Assembly (NCBI GenBank): GCA_947311845.1
Contig: CAMZMU010000059.1
Coordinates: 35,408,063-35,472,062, forward strand
Direction of reading: 5' to 3'
Length of the DNA stretch: 64,000 nt
DNA from: Poa pratensis
Taxonomy: Eukaryota > Streptophyta > Magnoliopsida > Poales > Poaceae
The translations under genes and the position numbers were made by a program. Positions 44,616-54,827 of this stretch are shown here, in pieces. The notes under the pieces were generated by a model. The model was given only the letters and a program-made list of their open reading frames with translations. It did no database searches and was not told the origin of the DNA. The number at the start of each line of letters is the position of its first letter. Positions within the stretch are counted from its first letter, which is position 1.

Positions 44616-45170
44616 ACGATGATTTCAGAACATCATGTTCCGCGCTGATGTAGTTCTACCAAGGTAGCTATCTGATGCTGATGATATCGAAACTCTACAT
44701 CTTGCTTTCCTGTACAAACTAGCTTAAGTGTGTGGTTTGTAAAGGTCCTAAAAAAAAACTTGGCACGAGACAGTCACAGTGTGATACTATTGTACAAACA
44801 CGTCCCATAACCGTCATTGCCTGATACTGCTATGCTACTGCCGAAAATTTGAACTTCTTCCCTCCAAAGTTTGAGTCCTGCTTTATAGATTTTGAGATTT
44901 TGGGTTTGAATGAGTCCTGTATGTTGCGTTTTGAATGCATTGTGTCATTTTATCCGATTCATTGTTTTTTTTTGAGAATGATTCATTGTTTTCTTAGTGG
45001 AATGTATCAGGTTCGTTCTCATCAGAACTGACATTTGAGTGAGTGATAGTAAATAGCCCATGGGCTACTTTGAGCTCGTAGATGGCCCAGGTGTAGAGCA
45101 TTTTGGCGGGAAACTAGCTAGATGGCCAGCTCGGTACGGTGATTTTGAAACAGAGTTTTTTTTTTCAACC
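44616..45170 (+). other. 3' flank of the SelT-like gene
   Basis: AT-rich 3' untranslated and intergenic DNA. No coding signal is seen. Confidence 0.4.
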
Positions 45171-45173
45171 GAA

Positions 45174-46106
45174 AGCATCTCTAGCAAATACCGGATATGC
45201 CGGTACGAGATTAGCTCGGCTAGAACAAATACTGGGTATCTGAACTTCATGAACACAAGTTTGCGAGAAATTTTACAAGTAGTAGATAGTAGAACAGAAA
45301 TTTAAACTAGCTAGCTAGAACATAAATTAAAAGTAGCTTCCTCCGGTGTTGATCAAGAAGTTCAGTTCTTCCTGCTCGTAGATCTGGTGGACAGCCCAGG
45401 CGAGCTCGTGCTCGTCCACCGTGCGTTGGAGGCGGTCTGCCGCGCCGGGAGCTCCTGCATCCTTGGCGATGGTGGCGAGGACGAGCTCGTCGTCGTCGTT
45501 GGTGCGCTTGAACACCGGCAGGAGGTCATTGATGAGCACCTTCATGCTCGTGCCGCTGTTGCCACGCGGCGGGCAGTTGACGACCACCTCGCCCGTCGGC
45601 AGGTGGTAGTCATCCTCGTACTCCTCCGGCTTCGACTGCTTCCTCCTCCGGCCACCGGAGGTGCTGCCTGCCTCGGCGTCGTGCGCTCTCTCCGGGAGGA
45701 TGCCGCCCCACCGGTGGGCCTTGTAGGAGCCGCGCGCAAGCGGACGCGCGCCTCTACGCCTCATCGTCTTCCGGTGGCGAGCGGCCTCCGCCGCTCCCGT
45801 CGGAGCCGCGCATGGTGTTACTGGCCACGCATCTGGAGTCGTGGAGGCGAAAAGAGCGACGTTGCGCGGTGAATCGCTCGCCGGAGTTGGGGGAGGGTTG
45901 CGGCGGCAGGGGAGAGAGTGCGGCGGAGGGTTCCGGAGTTGAGCCCTCAGTCCCGATTAAATAGTGGCCCAGCGAGGCAGATATATTTTTCAGGCCGTGA
46001 GACTTATTGGGTATCTGCTCGGCCCAAGAAAAATAACCAGCCCCTCGTATCGGCCGGAATTTTCTCGCCCGGGGGCTTATTGGGTACTATCTGCTAGATG
46101 CTCTCA
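45174..46106. mobile_element. Harbinger-like DNA element with open frame
   Basis: Left end AGCATCTCTAGCAAATACCGG and right end TACTATCTGCTAGATGCT are imperfect inverted repeats of the same type as at 30397 and 38745. Flanking triplets do not match clearly. The GC-rich interior holds a minus-strand frame (see 45327-45764). No transposase is recognised. Confidence 0.5.
45327..45764 (-). CDS. Unknown protein inside DNA element
   Basis: An open frame of 145 residues, basic and Arg/Gly-rich at the N-terminus, then an acidic stretch (KPEEYEDDYHL) and a C-terminal half predicted to be helical (MKVLINDLLPVFKRT...ELAWAVHQIYEQEELNFL). I do not recognise it. It lies wholly inside the element at 45174-46106, so it is either element-encoded or a captured host fragment. 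Overlapping + strand frames are equally open because of the GC content, so even its being coding is uncertain. Confidence 0.3.
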   Translation of the reverse strand: MRRRGARPLARGSYKAHRWGGILPERAHDAEAGSTSGGRRRKQSKPEEYEDDYHLPTGEVVVNCPPRGNSGTSMKVLINDLLPVFKRTNDDDELVLATIAKDAGAPGAADRLQRTVDEHELAWAVHQIYEQEELNFLINTGGSYF

Positions 46107-46271
46107 CCTGAAACAGAGTGAAACAGGAGTCAATGAAGGAGTCTCTTTGTCGTCTTCTCTGCGAGACCATGGACTACACGGGAACCTTCCTTTTGGTGAG
46201 AGCCAGCCGCATGGACCGTGTCCATGTGCACCAAACCCCTCTTTTCCCCAACCACGGCACCAGAGAATCAC

Positions 46272-46415
46272 GGAGTCGGATCCTCTGACGTTACCCACCC
46301 TGACGTCCTCTGACTTTGGGTCGCTGACAGGTGGGCCCCGCATGTGGTGGCCCCACATGTCAGCGAACCGAAGTTAGAGGACGTCAGGGTGGGTAACGTC
46401 AGAGGATCCCGTTCC
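46272..46415. mobile_element. Mutator-type MITE in the DUF1618 5' leader
   Basis: 144 bp, almost entirely a long inverted repeat: GGATCCTCTGACGTTACCC on the left and its complement before 46410 on the right. It is flanked by GAGAATCAC (46263-46271) and CAGAATCAC (46416-46424), a 9-bp duplication with one mismatch. A 9-bp duplication is typical of Mutator-like elements. It ends 34 bp upstream of the DUF1618 start codon. Confidence 0.8.
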
Positions 46416-47042
46416 CAGAATCACAAGCCACACGAAAACCCTCCCCAAAATGCGCCCCCTGCTCCGACGACTCGCCGGCGCTGTCTCGGTGCCCCTCCGC
46501 CGCACCCTCTTCACGGGGGCCTCGCGCCCTCCCTGGGCCATGGTCTATAGCAGAGCGGCGCTGGACGCGTCAGGGGCGCCGCCGCCGGGCGCGCGCGCGT
46601 CCTTGGACCTCCACGCTTCTCCGTACGTCTCCCACATCTCCGTCCCCGCCCACCTCGCCGACGGCATGGACTTCGCCGCCGCAAGCGTCCGGGCCATCAG
46701 CTCCGACGGCCTCCTCCTCCTCGACCTGGCCGAGACCAGCCACTTGCCTCCCGGCCTTCGGGGCGACCGTGAGTCCTTGGACAGGAAAATGCTGCTCGAA
46801 TATTCCGCGGCTGGCGCCGCCTTCGAGCTGGACGTCGCACGCTTCGTCTGCAACCCTCTCAGCGGCCAGCTGTTCCGCCTCCCGGTCCCGGACATGGATG
46901 TCGCCAACACGAGCACGGATTTCGGCTTGCTCACCCAGTCCGACGGCTCCCACGGCCAACCTGATCGATTCGTGGTCGCTCAACTCAGCCGCAGGGCAGG
47001 GGACAACCGCAAAGTCGTGCGCCGGTTTCTGTCCGATACAGG

Positions 47043-47380
47043 TGTAACAGGATCGGTCACAACACTATGAATTAAGTCTCAGAGTACATGCTACAGTACC
47101 AAATCACGATACAAACGGCGTCGCGCCGCTGAATTCAGAGGAATGAACTTAGTTCATCCGAAAGGGGAGAGAGATTACAACCCCACAGGGGAATTATGAT
47201 TCTAGTTCATCGATGTCTTTCTTCTCCTCCAAGTCCTGCCCTATATCCCGTGAGCTGGTCGGGTCGGACACTTCCACCTGGGCCTCCTCCTGGGTACGTT
47301 CATGGGCTTCGCGAATCCGTTGCCGGCACATGGCCCTTCTCTTGTTACGCAACGCCTGCTGGAGGTACGTAGTCGTGACA
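47043..47380 (-). repeat. Chromovirus 3' LTR
   Basis: 338 bp, TG...CA in element orientation. About seven substitutions from the 5' LTR at 56242-56579 (about 2%). The polypurine tract of the element, CAGGGGGAGGTAT on the minus strand, is at 47381-47393. Confidence 0.9.
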
Positions 47381-48105
47381 ATACCTCCCCCTGAAAAAGC
47401 AGCTTGCCCCCAAGCTGGTACATCTGGGAATGCATCGACCACAGCAAATACATTCTCCCAGGTGCTGTGAGTTTCAGGCAACGTAGACCAACGCACACGC
47501 ACCTGAGGTTGCAGCTTCTTGCCTTTCTTCACCATTCGTTCTCCCAATATTGCTTCAGGTTGAGCTTGGACAGTTAAGTCCATGATGGTATTTGGCAGGG
47601 TTGAGCTCACCTCGTCGGAAGATTTCACAGCTTTCTTAAGCAAAGAGACATGCACCACATGGTGTATCTTGGAATGCTCTGGCAGCTGTAGCTTATAAGA
47701 AACATTGCCCACTTTTTGAATGATCTGGTAAGGACCAAAGTATCTGAAGCTCAATTTGTGACAAGAGCGTGGCATGAGAGATTGTTGCACATATGGTTGC
47801 AGGCGCAAGTATACCCAGTCTCCAACCTCGAAAGTTCTCTCTGAGCGCTTTTTGTTAGCTTGATGCATCATGCGCTGAATTGCTCTTTCCAAATGCTGTT
47901 TGATTGCAGGAATCATTACTTCTTTTTCTTGTAACCATTTCGCCAAGTCAGATCCTGCTGGAGCATCACCACTATGCATGCCGAAATGACTGGGTTTTCT
48001 GCCATAAATCACCTCAAAAGGGGTTTTGCCCAGAGTTGAGTGAAAGGAAGTGTTATACCAATACTCTGCTTGAGATAGCCATTTCGACCAGTGGCTTGGA
48101 TTTGC
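47194..48105 (-). pseudogene. Chromovirus integrase C-terminal part and chromodomain
   Basis: On the minus strand from 48105 the frame reads integrase (WSKWLSQAEYWYN, then GKTPFEVIYGRKP), the C-terminal RYFGPYQII region and a chromodomain-like segment near 47430-47560 (PEAILGERMVKKGKK, RWSTLPETHSTWENV), stopping in the LTR at 47194. The chromodomain helps target insertion to chromatin marks. Its upstream part is at 52035-52799 beyond the foreign block. A C-terminal extension of about 70 residues is encoded by the LTR. Confidence 0.8.
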
Positions 48106-48847
48106 GCCCCGACAACATAAGCCCCCTTCTTCGTTTCCATCCCTTCCAACCCCCAGTTCAGTCTAATTGTTGCTGATGGCCCCTTTTGAGTATTTATCTC
48201 TTGATTAAGGCAACAATCCAAAATATTAGGCTAATTATTATCTAAAATGACAAATGTGCCCCTGCCTATTTCTTCAAGTTTGCACGAGCAGGGAACAGAG
48301 AAGCAGCTCGTGCGCTTTTGCTCGCCCCGTCCATGACCTATCCGCTCAGCCGCCGGAGCTGAGGGCTCGCCGCCGTCGACCTAGCCGCGTGCCTTGGCTC
48401 CGTCGCCCCTGGCCGCTCCGTCGTCGGAGCCGCGGGACTCGCCTCCATCGCCTCTGGCCGCTCCGTCGCCGGAGCCGCGGGACTCGCCTCCATCGCCTCT
48501 GGCCGCTCCGTCGCCTAGCCGCGGCCCTCGCCTTCGTCGCCCCTGGCCGCTCCATTGCCGGAGCCGCGGGACTCTCCTCCATCTCCGAGCGGCGGCCCTC
48601 GCCTTCGTCGCCCTGGGCCGCATCTCCTCGCTGTCTGCTGCCCTCCATTGCTGTCCCAAGGCATGACAAGCTTCTTCCCCAAAATTTTCGTGGATTTTGC
48701 CTGATTTCAGATGACAACTAGACTAATTTTTTGATTATTGCCTTAATCAGGAGATAAATACTCAAAAAGGGGCCGTGAGCAATAATTAGACTGAACTGGG
48801 GGGTTGGAAGGGATGGAAACAAAGAAGAGGGCTTATGTTGTCGGGGC
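48106..48847. mobile_element. DNA element with about 130-bp inverted repeats
   Basis: Left repeat 48106-48240 (GCCCCGACAACATAAGCCC) and right repeat 48720-48847 are complements with roughly 90% identity over about 130 bp. The core 48300-48660 is GC-rich with a repeated block (CGCGGGACTCGCCTCCATCGCC, twice near 48432 and 48478). Long inverted repeats suggest a Mutator-like element. No target duplication is visible: the left flank is integrase, the right flank is the PORR gene leader. It may therefore be part of a larger mobile block. Confidence 0.6.
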
Positions 48848-48930
48848 ACACCAACAGGAGGGGTTATAATCAATTCTCCCCCTACCGTCCTGTTACTCCT
48901 CCATCAGCCTTTCCGGCGGCATCGTGCGAC

Positions 48931-50334
48931 ATGCGCGCCACCTGTTCGCGCAATTGCCTGGCCGAGCTGCTCCGCCGCCATGGCCAGGTACATGCGCAAG
49001 GCCAAACGCGCTGCCCATCGCAGTTATCTCCCGCGCGCTCCATGACGCGCGGCCGGAGCGTGAGGGAGCGGAGCAAGAAGAAGCGCGTGAACGACCTCGA
49101 GGTGGTCATCGAGCGGTGCAAGGTGGTCTCCAAGGTGCTCACTGTGCTGGACGCGCTCAAGATGGAGCAGGAGCACGTCACCCCTCTCAAGCGCCTCGAG
49201 ATCCTGCGCCCGCTGCTCGGGCTCACCAAGCCGCACAAGGTGGCCCACTTTGTGTACCGCTCGCCGCAGCTCTTCGAGGTCTGCCGCGACAGCCACGGTG
49301 TCATGTGGGCCGGCCTATCGCCGCAGGCCGAGGCGCTCGTTGAGGAGGAGGCGCACCTGCTGGAGGAGCACTCGCACACGACCGCCGAGTACGTGACGAG
49401 GCTGCTCATGATGTCAGTGGAACGACGCCTGCCTGTTGACAAGATTGCGCATTTCCGGCGGGACATGGGACTTCCTCATGATTTTAGGACACGGTGGGTG
49501 CATATGTTCCCTGAGCTGTTCAGGTTGGTCACACTGGAAGATGGCGACTACTTGCAGCTTGTTTCCTGGAACCCAAACTGGGCAGTCACTGAGCATGAGA
49601 AGAATGTGGCAGCATTGGCCGGCGATACCAATGCCAATTCCAATGCTGGTACACCAGGAGAGCTCTCACTTCCATTCCATATGAAGTTCCCACCAGATTT
49701 CAAAAGTTACTACAAATTTAGAGGGAAAGCTCATCACTATGTTAAAACTGGTAATACTGAACAGTTTCAGAAGACATCCTACCTATCCCCTTATTCAGAG
49801 GCGAAAGGATTGACCCCTGGATCACAGGAGTTTGACAAGAGGGCAGTCGCTGTGATGCACGAGATACTGAGCTTCACATTGGAGAAGAGGCTGGTAACCG
49901 ACCACCTCACACATTTCCGTCGTGAGTTTGTTATGCCACAGAAGCTGATGAGACTGCTACTGAAGCATTATGGTATCTTTTATGTTTCTGAGAGGGGGAA
50001 GCGGTTGAGCGTGTTCTTGACAGAGGCATATGATGGGACAGAGTTGATAAAAAAGGCCCCGTTGGTAAGGTGGAAAGAGAAGGTCCTTCAACTTACTGGT
50101 TATAGAGGAAAAAACAAGAATATTGGAAAAGTTCAGGAGTCGTCTGATTCGGATGACTATTTGTTTGGTGGCGGCAGTGGTAGTGGTGACCACCATGATG
50201 AGGCTGTATTGAATGTCGAAAGTGAAGATTCAGAGGATGTCTTGGATGATGGCGCTCTTGCTGATGATGCTGAGATGGATTTAGGGTTCCTAAGTGATTA
50301 TACAGAGGGTGAGTCAGTGAAATCCAGTCAGTAA
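48931..50334 (+). CDS. PORR-domain protein (plant organelle RNA recognition)
   Basis: One uninterrupted frame without introns, 467 residues from ATG 48931. An earlier ATG at 48835 lies inside the DNA element's inverted repeat. The PORR domain starts near residue 45 (RERSKKKRVNDLEVVIERC) and runs through PHKVAHFVYRSPQLFEVC, LPVDKIAHFRRDMGLP and FRLVTLEDGDYLQLVSWNP to about residue 390. The tail is acidic and Ser-rich. PORR proteins bind organellar RNA and act in group II intron splicing. The organelle-targeting region seems disturbed: a plausible start at 48980 is in another frame. The gene lies between integrase fragments of the chromovirus, on the opposite strand. Confidence 0.85.
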   Translation: MRATCSRNCLAELLRRHGQVHAQGQTRCPSQLSPARSMTRGRSVRERSKKKRVNDLEVVIERCKVVSKVLTVLDALKMEQEHVTPLKRLEILRPLLGLTKPHKVAHFVYRSPQLFEVCRDSHGVMWAGLSPQAEALVEEEAHLLEEHSHTTAEYVTRLLMMSVERRLPVDKIAHFRRDMGLPHDFRTRWVHMFPELFRLVTLEDGDYLQLVSWNPNWAVTEHEKNVAALAGDTNANSNAGTPGELSLPFHMKFPPDFKSYYKFRGKAHHYVKTGNTEQFQKTSYLSPYSEAKGLTPGSQEFDKRAVAVMHEILSFTLEKRLVTDHLTHFRREFVMPQKLMRLLLKHYGIFYVSERGKRLSVFLTEAYDGTELIKKAPLVRWKEKVLQLTGYRGKNKNIGKVQESSDSDDYLFGGGSGSGDHHDEAVLNVESEDSEDVLDDGALADDAEMDLGFLSDYTEGESVKSSQ

Positions 50335-51006
50335 CCTGATATAAAGAACAATTTTGTTCTGTGGTTCCTGAAAATTAAGCTGACAAGTGCTTGTGATCAT
50401 TACTTGATGGAAAGGTTATGCTTGGTTTCTTTCTTCATGTGTAGCTGCAGATTTCCCCCCTAGCTCATGAATTGGAGACTTAGTGTCTGATATGCTACCC
50501 CAAGCTTAAACATAGACTTCAGGCTTGCGTATTGCTAATATCTGCTTTCCTTTATAATATGCGATGCATATCAGCTGGTTCTGCGTTTTCTTCAGAAATA
50601 TCAGTGTCATATTTACATCAATGCACCGTGTACTGAAGTTATGAAATCATCCAAACAATCTACTCTGAAGTGTTTTTTTTTAAAGCTACTCTGAAGTAAC
50701 CAACAGCTTTCACACCTTGGCAGATCTTATGCCTTCCTGAGAGAGCAATGGAGATTGTATGCTTGATCAATTATTAAATAAAACATAACTTTTACATGTC
50801 TGTTTCCATTTTAAATTTATAGAAATTTGTTTCCACCAAGCTATTTGGTGTTGAGGTCTGTAACTCTTACATGTTGAAGGCTAATTTCCTCCTGTATATT
50901 ACAATGAAATGTTATAGTACTGTATCTATATGTTACACCTTGAAGTCTAATTACCTGTTAAATGAATGAATGGTCGCATAACATTGTGGTATGTATTTGA
51001 TTTCAG
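50335..51006 (+). other. Spacer between PORR and carrier genes
   Basis: AT-rich DNA that probably includes the PORR 3' untranslated region. No coding signal is seen. Confidence 0.5.
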
Positions 51007-51700
51007 GACAAGAATGGTTGTAGGCGTAGGATCGAGACATATTAGTGGTAGTTTTGTGGAGATCATGGAACAAAATGGGTGGCGAGGGCTTTGGGTGGGT
51101 AACACAATCAACATGATCCGTATTATTCCAACTCAAGCAATTGAGCTCGGAACATTTGAGTATGTGAAAAGGAGCATGAGAACAGCACAAGTGAAATGAA
51201 AAGAGGACGGATGCCCAAATATACAGGTCGGCAATATGAAAGTTGAGCTGCCACTCCACTTGTTATCTCCAGTTACTATTGCTGGTGCAGCTGCTGGAAT
51301 AGCTGGTACATTGATGTGCCATCCTCTTGAAGTTATTAAGGTAATTACTGAACTGAATTCCACGTTAACCACCAAAAGTCAAAACTATTTGTTCACCCAT
51401 ATGTTCGTTTTTGTAGTTGCATTAGTTATGTGTCTCATATTCTGTATGTTCTATGACAGGATCGCCTGACCGTCGACCGAATAACTTATCCTAGCATTAG
51501 CATTGCCTTCAGCAAGATATATCGAACTGAAGGCATCCGTGGTCTCTATTCTGGCCTCGTTCCGACACTAATTGGGATGCTTCCTTACAGCACATGGTAC
51601 TACTTTATGTATACGACACAATCAAGACTTCATACTGCCGCCTACATAAGAAGAAATCTTTGAGCCGTCCTGAGCTATTAATTTTGGAGCTTTGACAGGT
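51007..51700 (+). pseudogene. Mitochondrial carrier protein fragment
   Basis: Two exons, 51007-51340 and 51460 to about 51698, with an intron bounded by GT/AG. The protein has mitochondrial carrier signatures: GLWVGNTINMIRIIPTQAIELGTFE, then PVTIAGAAAGIAGTLMCHPLEVIKV and RTEGIRGLYSGLVPTLIGMLPY. It resembles the adenine-nucleotide transporter (BT1-like) group. The 5' exons are missing, an in-frame TGA lies at 51197-51199, and the last exon is frameshifted near 51615. The retained intron shows it was copied as DNA, not from mRNA. Confidence 0.8.
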
Positions 51701-52035
51701 AAAATAAGATTCACCACCTTTCAGTTGGTGGCTGAATGTATGTTAATTATCCATTAGAATTTGCAGAAAGTATTGGCATTCCAATTGTTGCCCAAACAAA
51801 TAAGTTGGAGTTTCAGTAAATAACAAGCAGGGTTGGGGTTAACATTTCGCTGTCTGAACTTGCAGTGAGTGTAGTCTTAGGAACGAACCCGGGGTTGCTC
51901 TCGCAAAAAGATTGTACTAAAGAAAGCTAGAAAGCTCAATTCCAAGCAAGCAACCTCTGGTCCACGGGTCGGTGAACGAATGGGTTTTGGGAAATAGAGA
52001 ACATGGACTCGATTGAACAAAGGTGGCACCGGAAT
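51701..52035. other. Right edge of the foreign block
   Basis: It includes probable carrier-gene intron and about 150 bp (51880-52035) of unrecognised sequence abutting the integrase frame near CGGAATGAATACC. The precise junction was not found, and neither terminal repeats nor a target duplication matching the left edge are visible. Confidence 0.4.
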
Positions 52036-52799
52036 GAATACCAAACATCTCAAGTAAGTTTCTAAACACTGGTTAAGTCTCTCTGTTTGACCGTCCGTCT
52101 GGGGATGATAAGAAGAACTGAGGTTGAGAGTTGTGTCAGCTAGCCGAAAGAGGTTCTGCCAAAAGGCACTGGTGAACACCTTATCCCTGTCTGATATCAA
52201 CACCTTGGGCATGCTGTGTAATTTGTACACGTTGTCCAGAAACAGCTGAGCTACTGATGATGCTGTGAAAGGATGCTTCAAAGGAATAAAATGCGCAAAT
52301 TTTGTCAGTTTGTCAATTACCACCATGATAGTGTCAAACTTCCCGATGTAGGTAATCCTTCAATGAAATCCATGCTAACCGTATGCCAGGCTTCAGGTGG
52401 AACTTTATGTGGCTGCAGCAATCCTGGCACCTTGTTGTGCTCCACTTTTGCCTGCTGACACACTTGGCATTGCTGTACAAACTGTTGCACATCGCCTCTC
52501 ATGCCTGGCCAAACAAAAGCTTGTTGAATTTTCTGCAATGTGGGTAAGACCCCTGAATGACCACCCAACCCACTGTTTGTGTAGAGCCTGCAAAATTGCT
52601 TGCTGTGCCTCCTTGTGTGTCCCCAACCAATTTTTCCGTGGTGTCTAATTACTCCATCTTGCAAAGAATACCCCTGCTCATTTGGGCTCTTGATGCACAA
52701 CTCAGTTAATAGCTGCTGCGCTTGTGGATTTCTGGAGTACCCTTCAGTGACTATTTCGAGCCACCTGGGATAAACTGCTGACATAGCATGTGTTTCCAC
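52036..52799 (-). pseudogene. Chromovirus integrase N-terminal part and core
   Basis: Minus strand: zinc-binding GGHSGVLPTLQKIQQAFVWPG with CQVCQQAK, then the core with [20 protein letters not shown] and the [17 protein letters not shown] segment. A frameshift lies near 52322. The frame leaves integrase at about 52036, where the foreign block begins. Confidence 0.8.
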
Positions 52800-52842
52800 C
52801 CTTCTACTGGTTTGCGAGACAAAGCATCTGCCACTCTGTTTG

Positions 52843-54195
52843 TTATCCCTTTCTTGTACACAATCTTGTACTGCAGCCCCAACAACCGAAAAAAAGCTTT
52901 CTGTTGTATTTTCGTGTTAAACCGGTGCTCACCAAATGAACTAAGCTTTGCTGATCAGTGTATATCAGAAATGGTTGGTAGTGCAGGTAGGCCTTCCATT
53001 TGTCCAGTGCCATGAGAATTGCCAAACACTCCTTGTCATAAGTTGACAGGTTTGATTCTTGGGTCCAAGCGCCTTGCTGAGGAACGCCAAAGGATGCCCC
53101 TGCTGCATTAATACGGCACCAACACCATATCCAGATGCATCAGTTTCAACAACAAATTCTTTCTGAAAGTCTGGCATGGCCAAAACAGGGGCCTGTATCA
53201 GGGCTGTTTTCAGAGTTTGAAAAGCTTCCTCTGTATACCTTGTCCACACATAGGGCACACCTTTTTTAATAATGCAGTTAGAACTCGGCAAATGAGCCCA
53301 AAGTTCTGGATGAAACGCCTGTAATATCCCACCATACCCAGAAATTCTCTGAGCTGCTTAGGTTCATAGGCCGTGGCCAGTTTTTTACTGCTTTACTTTA
53401 GCTGGATCTGTGGCAATACCATCAACACCAATTATATGGCCGAGGTACTCCAATGATGTTTGTGCAAAAGAACATTTGGATTTCTTAATGAAGAGCTTGT
53501 TCACTTCCAACAAAAACACTTGTTTCAAGTGATCTACATGCTGTTCCAGATTTTGCTGTAGATTAGATGTCATCAACAAACACCAAGACAAATTTCCTGA
53601 TCACTGTCTGGAATATGCTATTCATTGCTGACTGAAAGGTAGCTGGTGCACATGTCAGCCCAAACGGCATAACTCTGAACTCAAAATGCCCGCTGTGTGT
53701 CCGAAAGGCTGTTTTGTGCTCATCCGATTCCACCATTCTCACTTGATGATATCCCGATTGCAAATCTAGCTTAGTGAAAATTTTTGCACCAGCTAATTCA
53801 TCCATTAATTCCTCCACCACTGGCATGGGGTATCTGTTCTTCACAGTGATTGCATTCAATTGGCGATAGTCAATGCACAGTCGCCAACTGCCGTCCTTCT
53901 TCTTGACCAATAACACAGGTGATGCGAATGGGCTTTTGCTTGGTTTGATAATACCATTCTTGAGCATTTCACGAACTTGACGCTCAATTTCATCTTTCTG
54001 TGTGGTGTATAGCGGTACGGTTTGATGTTCACAGGTTGCACTCCAGGCACAGCTGTATCTGATGATCGAATGGTCTGTTTGGAGGTAGACCTTTTGGTTC
54101 TTGAAACACCCAGCATGATCTTCCAGCAACTTGATGACAGGTTCAGGAATAGATTCTGTCAACTCAGCAACTTCGGCGCGACAGAGCTGCACCAT
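52843..54195 (-). pseudogene. Chromovirus reverse transcriptase and RNase H
   Basis: Minus strand. RT has [27 protein letters not shown] motif blocks, [13 protein letters not shown] and the catalytic FVDD near 53570. The RNase H has VVETDASGYGVGAVL near 53145. Frameshifts near 53570, 53380, 53300 and 53010 split it into four frames. Confidence 0.8.
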
Positions 54196-54263
54196 CTGTG
54201 CTACACCACCTCATTGATCACCTCTTGCAGTTCACCTTGCGTGATGCCTTGCATTGTGTGGTA

Positions 54264-54827
54264 TCATCTCTTTCCTTTCAGTGTTATGCGTACTCCATTG
54301 TGTTTAAACCGCATTTTCTTTTTGTGCCAGTCGATCCACATCTTTCCAATTTCATCTAACCAATCCATACCAAGGATTAGATCATAACCAGGAATATTAA
54401 ACACCCTTAATGTTGTGCTGAATTGATGCCCTTGGCACTGCCATTTTGCATTTTCCACAGCAGTATTGTATATTGTTTTACCTCCATCTGCCACTGTTAC
54501 TGTCACTTGCGGCACTTGCCTGACCGGCAACACCAACTCAGTAGCAGCCTTGCTACTCACAAAACTTCCAGTACTGCCTGAATCCACGAGAATCAGCACT
54601 TGTTTTCCTTGCATAGTGGCCAACAACCGGATAGACTTCTTGTGTGTAGTACCCGCTGTGGCATGAGCTGAAAGCATACTACAAGATTCATCACTACTAC
54701 TCTCTGGTTCTGGTTCAGGCTCCGATTCAGAACTGGATTTGTCCTCTAGAATTGCCAACAGTTCTTGGACAAAGTTCAACGGTACCGTTTTGTTACACTT
54801 GTGGCCAGGATGGAATTTATCCCACAA
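54264..54827 (-). pseudogene. Chromovirus protease region
   Basis: Minus strand frame of 187 residues. It begins with the second half of the gag zinc knuckle (KFHPGHKC), has an acidic linker, and contains the protease active site ILVDSGSTGSFVS and the later LILGMDWL. It is split from gag by a frameshift at about 54820 inside the knuckle. Confidence 0.8.

Noticed and set aside
48835..48930. PORR start at 48835
   Set aside because: That ATG lies in the inverted repeat of the neighbouring DNA element, so those residues are not part of the conserved protein.
48106..52035. Capture of PORR and carrier genes by reverse transcription inside the chromovirus
   Set aside because: The carrier fragment keeps an intron and both genes face opposite to the element, so an mRNA-based capture is unlikely.
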